From Ignavibacteriales bacterium (GTDB lineage: Bacteria; Bacteroidota; Ignavibacteria; Ignavibacteriales; Ignavibacteriaceae), in contig JAGUXE010000335.1 of NCBI GenBank assembly GCA_020061995.1, positions 1 to 32,532 on the forward strand: 32,532 nucleotides of DNA. The letters run 5' to 3'. A model generated the notes under the pieces. The model worked only from the letters and a program-made list of their open reading frames with translations. It was not told the origin of the DNA and made no database searches. The position numbers and the translations under genes were made by a program. Below, one piece after another: positions 15,967-24,926 of the stretch; position 1 is the first letter of the stretch; each line of letters begins with the position of its first letter.

Positions 15967-17967
15967 ATGCTCGAACATCAATATATATATAGAACCATGA
16001 AATCATATCAAATGATTTTCGGAATAACTTTGTTGTTTGTTATCATTCTAACAATTCCCGTTTTGCCACAAGGGGAACTTGATACAATACTCATCTCAAT
16101 TAAAAATTTATCTACACCTCAAAAAATTAAAGTTCTAAATGATTTTACCTGGAAGCATAGAAATATTTTCCCGCAACAAGCTATTAAAGCAGCCGAGCTA
16201 ACATTAAGCTTATCAGAATCAATTGATGATAAACCAAATCGTGCAAAATCGTTAAATTATCTAAGTGTAATTTTCCGTGACCAGGGCGAATATGAAAAAT
16301 CAATCGCACTAAGTACTAAAGCATTAGATATTGCTCAAACAGCTGATGATTGGCAACAGGAAGCATACTCTAACAACAACATCGGAACTATTTACAGATT
16401 GAAAGGAAATTATCCCCTTGCATTGAGTTATATCTATAAAGCTTTAAGAATATTTGAAGATAATAATGAAAATGTAGGGAAAGCTTTTTGTACTTATAAT
16501 ATAGGTTTCGTTTATCTTAGACAAAATAATTATGAGAAGGCTTTAGAGTATCTTGAAGAAACTGTTCGCTTACGAGAAATAATAAAAAATAAGGAAGGAG
16601 CAGTTCAAGCAAGAGGCAGAGTTGCTGATGTATATGTGGAATTGGGAGAGTACGATAAAGCACTTCAAATTTATCATGAAGTTGGAAATTCCTATGAGGC
16701 ATTTGGAGATCAAAAAAGTCTGATTAATGTTCTAAATGGAATTGCTACAGTCTACGAAGAAACAAAAAAGTTTGATAAAGCACTCAACGAAAGATATAGG
16801 TCTTTATCTATTTCCCGAAAATTCAACTTTATAGAGGGAATTGTAATTAACTCAAGTTTGATAGGCGTTTTAGAAGCCCGTCTTGGTAATTATTTAAAAG
16901 GAAAAGCTTACTTAGATTCAGCGCTTGATATAACCAATAAATATTCTTCTTCAGTTTTTAGGTTACAAGTCTATAAAAACTATTCTGATTTTTATGAGTT
17001 TCAGAAAAATTATGCTGAGGCATTCAAATACTTAAAATTGTTCAATAAAGAAAAAGATTCAATTGCGGGACAGGAAAAAAGAACCGTAGTTGCAGAAGTT
17101 GAATATGCATATATCTCTAATAAAAAAGAGAGGGAGACCGAATTAATAAAACGAGATCTACAGAATCAAAAAACGATTATTAATTATGGAATTGGAATAA
17201 CAATTATTCTGGTTTTGCTCTCAATTATAATTGGAGCATTATATAAATCAAAAGAAAAAGCAAATAAGCAACTAACAGAATTAAACCAGTTAAAAGATAA
17301 GTTTTTTAGCATAATCGCACATGATCTTAAAAACCCTTTTCATGTTCTCCTAAACTACTCACAAATTTTAGATGAAGAGAAAGATCAACTTGATAAAGAA
17401 GAGAGAAATGAGATAATTTCCACACTTGCTGTTTCAAGTCGAAACGTTTATCATCTTCTGGAAAATCTTTTATTATGGTCTCGTTCACAAACAAGCGGGA
17501 TTTCAGTTAAATCTGAAACAACTTCATTTTCAGCAATAATAGATGAAATACTTCTAATACTTGATGAACAAGCAAAACAAAAAAGAGTAAAAATCATTAA
17601 AGATTTACATCAAAATGATTCAGTCAATACAGATCCCGATATTTTGAAAACGGTTTTAAGAAATCTCATTGGTAATGCGATTAAATATACTTCTCAAAAT
17701 GAATATGTTAAGATCAGCAGCAGAGTTGAAAATAGTTTTTTAATTATTACTGTTGCTGACAACGGAGTAGGTATCGAAGAAAAAGATCGTCTTCATTTAT
17801 TTTCTCTTACAAATCTCTCTTCCACCGCAGGAACAAAAGGGGAAAAGGGTACCGGACTTGGACTAATAATATGCCGTGAATTTGTCGAAAAACTCGGAGG
17901 TAAAATTTGGGTAGAATCGAATATGCCAAAGGGAAGTAAGTTTGTTTTTACAATTCCGGTCGCATAA
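15967..17967 (+). CDS. TPR-containing membrane sensor histidine kinase
   Basis: A 666-residue two-component kinase. An N-terminal hydrophobic segment (residues ~14-34) acts as signal or anchor. A periplasmic region (~60-370) carries successive TPR repeats (for example GEYEKSIALSTKALDIA, GNYPLALSYIYKALRIF, NNYEKALEYLEETVRLR). A second membrane helix lies at ~407-426. The HisKA helix carries the phospho-acceptor H452 in IIAHDLKNPF. The ATPase domain follows with LRNLIGNAIKY, ADNGVGI and GTGLGLIICREFVEKLGGKI. No receiver domain or response-regulator gene is adjacent. The first ATG is preceded directly by GGGGG with no spacing; the ATG at 15997 (residue 11) is an alternative that gives a tighter signal peptide. 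The stimulus is unknown. Confidence 0.88.
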   Translation: MLEHQYIYRTMKSYQMIFGITLLFVIILTIPVLPQGELDTILISIKNLSTPQKIKVLNDFTWKHRNIFPQQAIKAAELTLSLSESIDDKPNRAKSLNYLSVIFRDQGEYEKSIALSTKALDIAQTADDWQQEAYSNNNIGTIYRLKGNYPLALSYIYKALRIFEDNNENVGKAFCTYNIGFVYLRQNNYEKALEYLEETVRLREIIKNKEGAVQARGRVADVYVELGEYDKALQIYHEVGNSYEAFGDQKSLINVLNGIATVYEETKKFDKALNERYRSLSISRKFNFIEGIVINSSLIGVLEARLGNYLKGKAYLDSALDITNKYSSSVFRLQVYKNYSDFYEFQKNYAEAFKYLKLFNKEKDSIAGQEKRTVVAEVEYAYISNKKERETELIKRDLQNQKTIINYGIGITIILVLLSIIIGALYKSKEKANKQLTELNQLKDKFFSIIAHDLKNPFHVLLNYSQILDEEKDQLDKEERNEIISTLAVSSRNVYHLLENLLLWSRSQTSGISVKSETTSFSAIIDEILLILDEQAKQKRVKIIKDLHQNDSVNTDPDILKTVLRNLIGNAIKYTSQNEYVKISSRVENSFLIITVADNGVGIEEKDRLHLFSLTNLSSTAGTKGEKGTGLGLIICREFVEKLGGKIWVESNMPKGSKFVFTIPVA

Positions 17968-18116
17968 AAACATTAACATTTTTCCTAAAAGCTCAAATTT
18001 CCTAAATCCTTTAACCTTGTTTAAGCAAACCCAATTAGCTAATATTGTATTGGTGTTTTTTAGTTATTTTTTGGTTCATATGATAAAAACAATTATTTAA
18101 ATTGAAGGAAAACGAT

Positions 18117-19205
18117 ATGGAAAATAGAATTTTTAATTTTAGTGCTGGTCCGGCAATTTTACCTGAAGAAGTTCTGCTTGATGTTCAAAAAGAACTTTTT
18201 TCCTATAAAGGAAGCGGCATGAGCGTGATGGAAATGAGCCATCGAGGGAAAATATTTGACGGAATTATTAAAGAAGCTGAAGCTGATCTTAGAAAACTCC
18301 TTGATATTACTGATGATTATGCTGTTCTCTTTTTACAAGGAGGTGCAACACTTCAATTTTCAATGGTTCCTATGAACTTAATGCCACCTGCAAATAAAGC
18401 CGATTATATTCATACAGGATCATGGGCAAAAAAAGCAGCTAAAGAAGCAAAACGAGTTGGAACAGTAAATGTTGCGGCTTCAACTGAAACAGAGAATTTT
18501 GTTCGTATTCCAAAACAAGAGGAATTAAAACTTGATTCTGAAGCATCATACGTTCATTTTACATCAAACAATACAATTTACGGAACTCAATGGAAGAACG
18601 AACCCGAAGTTGGAAACGTACCACTAGTTTGTGATGCTTCCTCTGATTTTCTACACAAAAAATTGGATATTAAAAAATATGCATTGATTTATGCAGGTGC
18701 ACAAAAAAACATAGGACCTGCCGGTGTTACTGTTGTAATTATTCGTAAAGATTTATTGGAACGTTCTTCCGATTCTCTCCATACATATATGAATTACAAA
18801 ATTCATTTTGAAAATGATTCAATGTATAATACCCCTACTACTTTTGGGATTTACGTTGCAGGATTAGTTTTCAAGTGGTTATTAAATATGGGCGGCTTAA
18901 ATGAAATGTATAAACTAAACGTTGAAAAAGCCGGAATACTTTATAACGCTATCGATTCAAGTAATGGTTATTATCGCGGTACAACTGCTGTTGAAGATCG
19001 CTCTCTGATGAATATTACTTATAGACTTCCTAACGAAGAATTAGAAAAGAAATTTATTGATGAAGCCAAGAAAAAAGGCTTCGATGGATTAAAAGGACAT
19101 CGTTCAGTTGGTGGCATTCGTGCTTCAATTTATAATGCTTTCCCCAAAAAAGGTGTAGAAGCACTTGTTGAATTTATGAATGAATTCAAAGCAAACAATC
19201 CATAG
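18117..19205 (+). CDS. serC: Phosphoserine aminotransferase
   Basis: A 362-residue PLP enzyme that converts 3-phosphohydroxypyruvate and glutamate to phosphoserine in serine synthesis. It may also serve pyridoxal phosphate synthesis. Seen: the N-terminal IFNFSAGPAILPEEVL, VMEMSHRGKIF, LFLQGGATLQFSM and the cofactor lysine region YAGAQKNIGPAGVTVVIIRK. The C-terminus has GHRSVGGIRASIYNA. The ATG at 18117 is preferred over an in-frame TTG at 18102 because GAAGGAAAA precedes it at the right distance. It is followed by a strong terminator and is probably monocistronic. Confidence 0.95.
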   Translation: MENRIFNFSAGPAILPEEVLLDVQKELFSYKGSGMSVMEMSHRGKIFDGIIKEAEADLRKLLDITDDYAVLFLQGGATLQFSMVPMNLMPPANKADYIHTGSWAKKAAKEAKRVGTVNVAASTETENFVRIPKQEELKLDSEASYVHFTSNNTIYGTQWKNEPEVGNVPLVCDASSDFLHKKLDIKKYALIYAGAQKNIGPAGVTVVIIRKDLLERSSDSLHTYMNYKIHFENDSMYNTPTTFGIYVAGLVFKWLLNMGGLNEMYKLNVEKAGILYNAIDSSNGYYRGTTAVEDRSLMNITYRLPNEELEKKFIDEAKKKGFDGLKGHRSVGGIRASIYNAFPKKGVEALVEFMNEFKANNP

Positions 19206-19224
19206 ATTTTATTTTTATATTGTT

Positions 19225-19260
19225 AAGCGTCTCCCGAAAATTTTCGGCAGACGCTTTTTT
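19225..19260 (+). terminator. Terminator of serC
   Basis: The hairpin has arms GCGTCT-C-CCGAAAA and TTTTCGG-C-AGACGC (19227-19254), one internal C/C mismatch and a run of six T residues after it. It lies 20 bases past the serC stop codon and is the strongest plus-strand terminator in the window. Confidence 0.9.
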
Positions 19261-19284
19261 ATATCAAATTAGCAAGGTAATATT

Positions 19285-19728
19285 ATGAAAAAATTTATAT
19301 TTCTTCTGTTGTTATGTTTTACTTTAACAGCCATATTTAATGGCTGCGGTGATAAAGAAGAACTTGTTAGTTTCGAAGCTTTTAATCCTGAAGTTGGAGT
19401 TTACGATTTAGGTGATGGTTGGGAAATTAATCCGACAACATTTGTAAAGGGATTTATACAGCCTGAGGAAAACGGAACTTATACAGCAAAAATCAGTTTT
19501 GTTATTGATCTTATTAAACCGGATGGAACTAAAATTCAAAACATCGCAAACGGTATTGAAGAGAAAAACCAAAACGAAAAATTTTCAGATCTTAGAATAG
19601 AAGCCCAATTTGAGTTAGATACTACTTATTCAATCGGGAATTATAAGCTTATTCTTAATCTAAAAGATGAGCATAGTAAAAAGACTTTCAGTATCGAAAA
19701 AGATTTTGCGCTTGATACGGAAGAATAA
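19285..19728 (+). CDS. Uncharacterised small lipoprotein
   Basis: A 147-residue protein that I do not recognise. The N-terminus is a lipoprotein signal peptide with lipobox IFNGC (lipid Cys21). The rest is rich in beta-type alternation: VSFEAFNPEVGVYDLGDG, AKISFVIDLIKPDGT, QFELDTTYSIGNYKLILNLKD. It ends with an acidic tail. The pattern fits a small immunoglobulin-like or beta-sandwich domain. It sits after the serC terminator and 37 bases before alaS, so it could be co-transcribed with alaS. AGCAAGGTAAT precedes the ATG. Confidence 0.7.
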   Translation: MKKFIFLLLLCFTLTAIFNGCGDKEELVSFEAFNPEVGVYDLGDGWEINPTTFVKGFIQPEENGTYTAKISFVIDLIKPDGTKIQNIANGIEEKNQNEKFSDLRIEAQFELDTTYSIGNYKLILNLKDEHSKKTFSIEKDFALDTEE

Positions 19729-19765
19729 TTAAACTAATATTTACATAATCATATAGAATCCAATC

Positions 19766-22363
19766 ATGAATAGAATGACTTCACAGGAAATCAGACAGCA
19801 GTTTTTAGATTTTTTCAAAGATAAAGGACATAAAATTGTTCCAAGTGCCCCGGTCGTCCCCTATGACGACCCAACACTCCTTTTTACGAATGCAGGGATG
19901 AATCAATTCAAGGATGTTTTCCTTGGAACCGGAACACGTGAATATAAACGGGCTGCTGATACGCAAAAATGTATTCGTGTAAGCGGTAAACATAATGATC
20001 TTGAAGAAGTTGGTTATGATACATATCATCATACACTGTTTGAAATGCTTGGCAACTGGTCATTCGGTGATTATTACAAAGCAGAAGCAATTGAATGGGC
20101 GTGGGAATTATTAACTGAAGTCTGGAAACTTCCTAAAGAAAGATTATGGGCAACAGTATATCGTACCGATGAAGAAGCACTTGAATTGTGGAAAACCAAA
20201 ACCGATATCAATCCGAATCATATTATTAAGTTTGATGAAAAAGATAACTTCTGGGAAATGGGTGAAACAGGTCCTTGCGGTCCTTGCTCGGAAATACACA
20301 TTAATCTTACTGATGATTTAGAAAATCCAAAATATGTAAATGCCGGAACTCCTGAATGTATTGAAATTTGGAATCTCGTTTTCATCCAATACAACCGGGA
20401 TGAAAATGGAAAACTTCACGAACTCCCAGCAAAGCATGTCGATACAGGAATGGGCTTTGAACGTGTCTGTGCGGTACTTCAAGGTAAAAATTCAAATTAT
20501 GATACCGATGTTTTTATGCCTTTGATTAATAAAATGGTGGAGATATCCGGTGTTAAATATGAAAAAGAAGAAGATAAAATTCCGATGCGTGTAATTGCAG
20601 ATCACATTCGCACCTTGACTTTTGCTATTGCCGATGGGGCAGTCCCAAGCAATGACGGACGTGGTTATGTATTAAGAAGAATTTTAAGAAGAGCCTCCCG
20701 TTATGGGAGAAAACTAAACTTGCGTGAACCGTTTCTTTTTTCATTAGTTGATATACTTGTTGAAACGATGGGGTCTGTGTTCCCGGAGATTATCGAAAAG
20801 CAAAATTATGTTAAAAAAATAATTAAAGCTGAAGAAGAGAGTTTCAATAAAACTCTTGATAGAGGTATTGAATTATTTGACAAAATTGTATCTGATTTAA
20901 AATCAAAAAAGCTAAATCAAATCAGTGGAGTAGATGCATTTAAACTTTATGACACATTCGGTTTTCCTGTAGATTTAACAAACGTAATGGCACGTGAAAT
21001 AGATTTTACTGTTGATGAAATTCGCTTTAATGAACTTATGGAACATCAAAAAGAACAATCGCGTCATGCAACAAAAGACAAATTTGCTTCGGTTCAATTT
21101 GCAATAAATAATCTTGATGATTTTGTTTTAAGTGATAATCATTCCTCAATTTTTATGGGGTATGATTCATTCGAATCAAAATCCAAAATTGTCGGACTCA
21201 AAAAAGAAAAGGAAACGGGACTACTCGTTTTAGACCAAACTCCATTTTATGTAGAAGCCGGCGGACAAATTGATGATCATGGCAAACTTATTATAGGTGA
21301 ACAATCACTTTCGGTTCTTGATGTTACAAAAGTTAATAACAGAACAGTTCACATTGTTGACAATCATAAAGATGTTTTACTTGATATTGGAATGGATGTT
21401 CTCGCTTCTGTTGATGAAGAGAGACGGCGCGATATTATGCGTAATCATTCGGCAACACACTTTATGCATTCGGCATTACGAAAAGTATTGGGAACTCATG
21501 TTCAACAGGCAGGCTCTTATGTCGGGCCTGATCATCTAAGATTTGATTTTACGCATTTCGCAAAATTATCACACGAGGAAATTATAGAAATTGAAGCACT
21601 CGTTAATTTCCAGTTACGAAAAAATATCAACTTAGAACATCATCGTTCAGTCCCTTTTGAACAGGCGAAGAAAATGGGAGCTTTAATGTTCTTTGGTGAT
21701 AAGTATGGTGATTATGTTAACGTTGTTCAGTTTGGTGAGTTCAGTATGGAATTTTGCGGCGGAACTCATGTTAAAAATTCCTCAGAAATTGGTTTATTCA
21801 AAATTATTAGTGAGTCTTCAATCTCAAGCGGAGTAAGAAGAATTGAGGCTGTAACGGGGGTAGGCGTTGAAAAGTTTATTCAAGAACAACTTAATAAAAT
21901 TCATCAATCAGAAGAAAAAATTTTAGAGTTAACCGAAACAAGGAAAAAACTTGAGAAGGAAATCTCAGAGTTTAAGCTGAAGGAGAATCTTTCACAGCTT
22001 CCTAACATTCTCGATAATCCGGCTCAACTCAATAATGTTTTGTTATATAGTGGAACAGTAAATGTCTCCGATATGGATGAATTAAAATCATTTGGAGATG
22101 AACTTAGAAACAAAATGAAAACCGGAGTAGGACTTCTCGCTTCTGAAATTGATGGCAAAGTTGGATTAGTTTGTGTTGTATCAGATTCTTTAATAAAAGA
22201 AAAAAATATTAGTGCAGGAAAAATAGTAGGCGATGTTGCGAAAATTCTTGGCGGCGGTGGCGGTGGTAAACCGCATCTTGCAACTGCGGGAGCGAAAGAT
22301 GTTTCCAAAATCGAAGAAGCATTAAAACAATTTGAGCAGATTGTCGGAAAATATTTAAATTAA
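19766..22363 (+). CDS. alaS: Alanyl-tRNA synthetase
   Basis: An 865-residue class II synthetase that charges tRNA-Ala. Seen: N-terminal EIRQQFLDFFKDKGHKIVPS, motif 2 region with TQKCIRVSGKHNDLEEVG, the GETGPCGPCSEIH block, an editing domain with the zinc-ligand HxxxH in RNHSATHFMHSAL and CGGTH near residue 666, a coiled-coil stretch (about 700-740) and a C-terminal Ala/DHHA1 domain with GGGGGGKPHLATAGAKD. Length is usual. A second ATG at 19775 (residue 4) is an equally plausible start. Editing residues are intact, so mischarged Ser and Gly should be removed. Confidence 0.95.
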   Translation: MNRMTSQEIRQQFLDFFKDKGHKIVPSAPVVPYDDPTLLFTNAGMNQFKDVFLGTGTREYKRAADTQKCIRVSGKHNDLEEVGYDTYHHTLFEMLGNWSFGDYYKAEAIEWAWELLTEVWKLPKERLWATVYRTDEEALELWKTKTDINPNHIIKFDEKDNFWEMGETGPCGPCSEIHINLTDDLENPKYVNAGTPECIEIWNLVFIQYNRDENGKLHELPAKHVDTGMGFERVCAVLQGKNSNYDTDVFMPLINKMVEISGVKYEKEEDKIPMRVIADHIRTLTFAIADGAVPSNDGRGYVLRRILRRASRYGRKLNLREPFLFSLVDILVETMGSVFPEIIEKQNYVKKIIKAEEESFNKTLDRGIELFDKIVSDLKSKKLNQISGVDAFKLYDTFGFPVDLTNVMAREIDFTVDEIRFNELMEHQKEQSRHATKDKFASVQFAINNLDDFVLSDNHSSIFMGYDSFESKSKIVGLKKEKETGLLVLDQTPFYVEAGGQIDDHGKLIIGEQSLSVLDVTKVNNRTVHIVDNHKDVLLDIGMDVLASVDEERRRDIMRNHSATHFMHSALRKVLGTHVQQAGSYVGPDHLRFDFTHFAKLSHEEIIEIEALVNFQLRKNINLEHHRSVPFEQAKKMGALMFFGDKYGDYVNVVQFGEFSMEFCGGTHVKNSSEIGLFKIISESSISSGVRRIEAVTGVGVEKFIQEQLNKIHQSEEKILELTETRKKLEKEISEFKLKENLSQLPNILDNPAQLNNVLLYSGTVNVSDMDELKSFGDELRNKMKTGVGLLASEIDGKVGLVCVVSDSLIKEKNISAGKIVGDVAKILGGGGGGKPHLATAGAKDVSKIEEALKQFEQIVGKYLN

Positions 22364-22370
22364 AATAAGG

Positions 22371-22388
22371 GAGGGAGTAGACTCCCTC
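22371..22388 (+). promoter_or_regulatory. Short hairpin hiding a purine-rich ribosome-binding-like stretch
   Basis: GAGGGAGT (22371-22378) and ACTCCCTC (22381-22388) form a perfect 8-bp inverted repeat with only two bases between, located 8 bases before the ATG of the radical SAM gene and 7 bases after the alaS stop. There is no T-tract, so it is not a normal terminator. The left arm reads like a Shine-Dalgarno sequence, but it is 18 or more bases from the ATG. It may affect translation or mRNA stability between the two genes. Confidence 0.45.
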
Positions 22389-22396
22389 ATAAAGTT

Positions 22397-23416
22397 ATGA
22401 AGAATTTTATCGAAGCAAAATGGTGGGAGCCGGCAGCTAACGATAAATTGCTTTGTACTCTCTGTCCACGTTATTGCACAATCGGCGATGGACAGCATGG
22501 CTTCTGCTACATTCGTCAAAATATAGATGGGAAGCTCTATTCACTTGGTTATGGAAGACCTACCGGATTTGCTATTGACCCAATTGAAAAGAAACCGTTA
22601 AATCATTTTTATCCAGGTTCAAAAATATTATCATTCGGAACTGCCGGTTGCAATCTCGGTTGCAAGTTTTGCCAAAACTGGTCAATCAGTAAAGCTAAAT
22701 TAGATGACATCAATTCTTTAACTTACTCTCCTGAAAATGTAATTACATTAGCGAAAAAAAATAGGGTTTCATCGATTGCATATACTTATAACGACCCGAC
22801 AATATTTGGTGAATATGTAATTGATATTTCAAAAATTGGTCGCGAAGAAGGAATAAAATCAGTGATGGTAACAGCAGGATACATTGATAAAAAAGCTCGC
22901 AAAGATGTTTACCGTTATATTGATGCTGCAAATGTTGATCTTAAAGCATTTTCCGAACAATTCTATCACAAACTGACATTTTCACATCTTGATGATGTTC
23001 TTGATACACTCATCTGGTTGAAACATGAAACTGATATATGGTTTGAGATCACTACCCTATTAATTCCGGGAGAAAATGATTCTATAGTTGAAATAGAGCA
23101 AATGGTGAGTTGGATTTTACAGAATCTTGGAGATGAAGTTCCGATACACTTTACAGCATTTCATCCCGATTTTAAAATGATTGATAAAGAAAGAACACCA
23201 TCATCAACTCTTCAAACAGCAAGGAATATTGCTCTGCGCGAAGGAATAAAATATTGTTATACGGGAAATGTTATAGATGAAAAAGGACAAACAACTTATT
23301 GCCCAAATTGTAAAAATGTGTTGATAAAACGTGATTGGCATAGTGTTTTAGATAACAAACTCGCGGGGAATAATTGTCCGCATTGTGAGACTAAGATTGC
23401 GGGAGTTTTTCATTAA
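22397..23416 (+). CDS. amrS: AmmeMemoRadiSam-type radical SAM enzyme
   Basis: A 339-residue radical SAM protein related to pyruvate-formate-lyase-activating enzymes. Seen: an N-terminal cysteine cluster (C20, C23, C27, C37 in a CTLCPRYCTIG context), the cluster-binding CNLGCKFC at 85-92 in the usual GTAGCNLGCKFCQNW setting, YTYNDPTIFGEY, and a C-terminal zinc-ribbon-like pair (CPNCKNVL, CPHCETK). This matches the radical SAM member of the AMMECR1-Memo-radical SAM trio, whose substrate is not known. Memo and AMMECR1 genes are not in the window. It follows alaS by 33 bases with a hairpin between. Confidence 0.88.
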   Translation: MKNFIEAKWWEPAANDKLLCTLCPRYCTIGDGQHGFCYIRQNIDGKLYSLGYGRPTGFAIDPIEKKPLNHFYPGSKILSFGTAGCNLGCKFCQNWSISKAKLDDINSLTYSPENVITLAKKNRVSSIAYTYNDPTIFGEYVIDISKIGREEGIKSVMVTAGYIDKKARKDVYRYIDAANVDLKAFSEQFYHKLTFSHLDDVLDTLIWLKHETDIWFEITTLLIPGENDSIVEIEQMVSWILQNLGDEVPIHFTAFHPDFKMIDKERTPSSTLQTARNIALREGIKYCYTGNVIDEKGQTTYCPNCKNVLIKRDWHSVLDNKLAGNNCPHCETKIAGVFH

Positions 23417-23423
23417 AACAAAA

Positions 23424-23448
23424 AAGCCGCCCTTAAAAAAGGCGGCTT
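23424..23448 (-). terminator. Terminator between convergent genes
   Basis: AAGCCGCC (23424-23431) / GGCGGCTT (23441-23448) with a 9-base A-rich loop. On the minus strand it is followed by TTTTTGTTTT, so it mainly ends the T9SS-cargo transcript. It lies between that gene and the radical SAM gene, which converge, and may serve both. Confidence 0.85.
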
Positions 23449-23476
23449 CTCTGTATAAATCTTTTAAGTAAGCAGA

Positions 23477-24793
23477 CTATTTCATTAAAGTCATTTTTCT
23501 AACTTGAACAAAATTACCTGATTCAATTTTATATAGGTAAACACCACTGTTCAAATTTGATGCATCAAAAGGAACGGTATGATTACCGGCTTCCATAACG
23601 CCATTAAACAATGATTTCACTTCTTGTCCTAGTAAATTATAAACTGTCAACTTTACATTACCTGCTTTTGCAAGTGAAAAGTTAATAGTTGTGCTAGGAT
23701 TAAAAGGATTAGGATAATTCTGATTTAATGAATAAGTAAATACCTTATTCAATTCAACTTCAACAACTTTTGAATAGCTGAATGAGCCATCAAAATCAAC
23801 TTGTTTTAGTCTGTAAGAATATTTTGAACCATTAAGATTTTGATCGGTATAGCTGTAATTACTATTTGAAGTTGTAGTTCCGTTACCTTTTATGAAAGCA
23901 ACATTTTCCCAATTACCTGCTACTGATTTTCTTTCAACGTTGAAACCGTTGTTGTTGGTTTCAGTAGCGGTTGACCAACTTAAGCGTACACTATTTTCAA
24001 AACTTGTTGCAGAGAATGATGTAAATTCAACAGGGATGGTAAGTACTTCCCACGAGGTAGCTATTCTAATCCCATCAATAAATCCGGATGGAGTATTGCT
24101 TCCTTGGCGTATTGCAACAGAACCTAAACTCGTTAAACCGTCAGCAACTCCATCTCCAACTGGACCGACTGTCACTAAGGGTGAACCTGGTTCAGTTGCG
24201 GGGATTCCACTTTCATATACGTACAAAGTTACCACATCATCGGTTGTCCCAACCGTATTGAGTGAATACTTAACAATGAAGAGATAAGTTTGACCAAAAT
24301 TAAGAACGGTTGCATCATCAACAATTGGATTGCCGGTTTTACTTAGACTGACACTATAACCGGCTCCGTTGATTTTAGCATACACTCGTCCTCGGAAAGT
24401 TGTTGCAACAGTTCTGGGACCAACATGGAAGAAGTAATCTGCAGTAGCCCTAGCAGAGTCTAACTTTACCATAAAGCTGGTATAAATATTATTTGTAGTT
24501 GTTACTGAATCAAATTTAGCATGGATGTCACCATCATTTATCCCTGATCCTCCGTATGTAAAGGATAATGCGCCACCGATATTTGTTCCGATGTAGCCGT
24601 TATAGGAAAGTCCTGCTGAAGAATATGCTGGTCCAACAGCACCACTATGTCTCACCCAATTTGTGGATACTGCAAGAATATCCGGGTTGTTAGCTGTTCC
24701 ATAATCAAAATTTTCTGTAAACAGAGCTTGAGCTAATAATGTTTGAACACCAAAAACCATAATCAGTGCAAACATTGTAAATAATTTTTTCAT
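23477..24793 (-). CDS. Secreted protein with type IX secretion C-terminal sorting domain
   Basis: A 438-residue secreted protein. A signal peptide covers residues 1-21 (cleavage near LLAQA). Residues ~22-250 form a beta-rich region that looks like a concanavalin/LamG-like jelly roll (ENFDYGTANNPDILAVSTNW, YFFHVGPR) without visible catalytic motifs. Residues ~255-345 resemble a fibronectin-like domain (FTSFSATSFENSVRLSWSTA). The last ~85 residues are a T9SS type A sorting domain with NYPNPFNPSTTINFSLAKAG, VYNLLGQEV and LNSGVYLYKIESG, ending in KMTLMK. It should pass the outer membrane through the type IX system and be anchored or released. GAGGAAAA precedes the ATG. Ligand unknown. Confidence 0.88.
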   Translation of the reverse strand: MKKLFTMFALIMVFGVQTLLAQALFTENFDYGTANNPDILAVSTNWVRHSGAVGPAYSSAGLSYNGYIGTNIGGALSFTYGGSGINDGDIHAKFDSVTTTNNIYTSFMVKLDSARATADYFFHVGPRTVATTFRGRVYAKINGAGYSVSLSKTGNPIVDDATVLNFGQTYLFIVKYSLNTVGTTDDVVTLYVYESGIPATEPGSPLVTVGPVGDGVADGLTSLGSVAIRQGSNTPSGFIDGIRIATSWEVLTIPVEFTSFSATSFENSVRLSWSTATETNNNGFNVERKSVAGNWENVAFIKGNGTTTSNSNYSYTDQNLNGSKYSYRLKQVDFDGSFSYSKVVEVELNKVFTYSLNQNYPNPFNPSTTINFSLAKAGNVKLTVYNLLGQEVKSLFNGVMEAGNHTVPFDASNLNSGVYLYKIESGNFVQVRKMTLMK

Positions 24794-24926
24794 TACTTTT
24801 CCTCGTATTGGTTATTAAAATATTAGTAAATATAAACATGTTGTCCCAAAATTCATATTAATTTTACGTTAATTTTTGGAACATTAGAAAACCAATTCGG
24901 TTATTCTTGCTAATCAATTACCGCAA

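Noticed and set aside
22024..22308. Antisense reading frame of 94 residues over alaS
   Set aside because: It is a shadow of the conserved alaS glycine-rich region; its Pro- and Ser-rich composition is typical of antisense frames.
23892..24287. Plus-strand frame of 131 residues inside the T9SS cargo gene
   Set aside because: It overlaps a well-supported gene on the other strand, has no ribosome-binding site and shows no recognisable domain.
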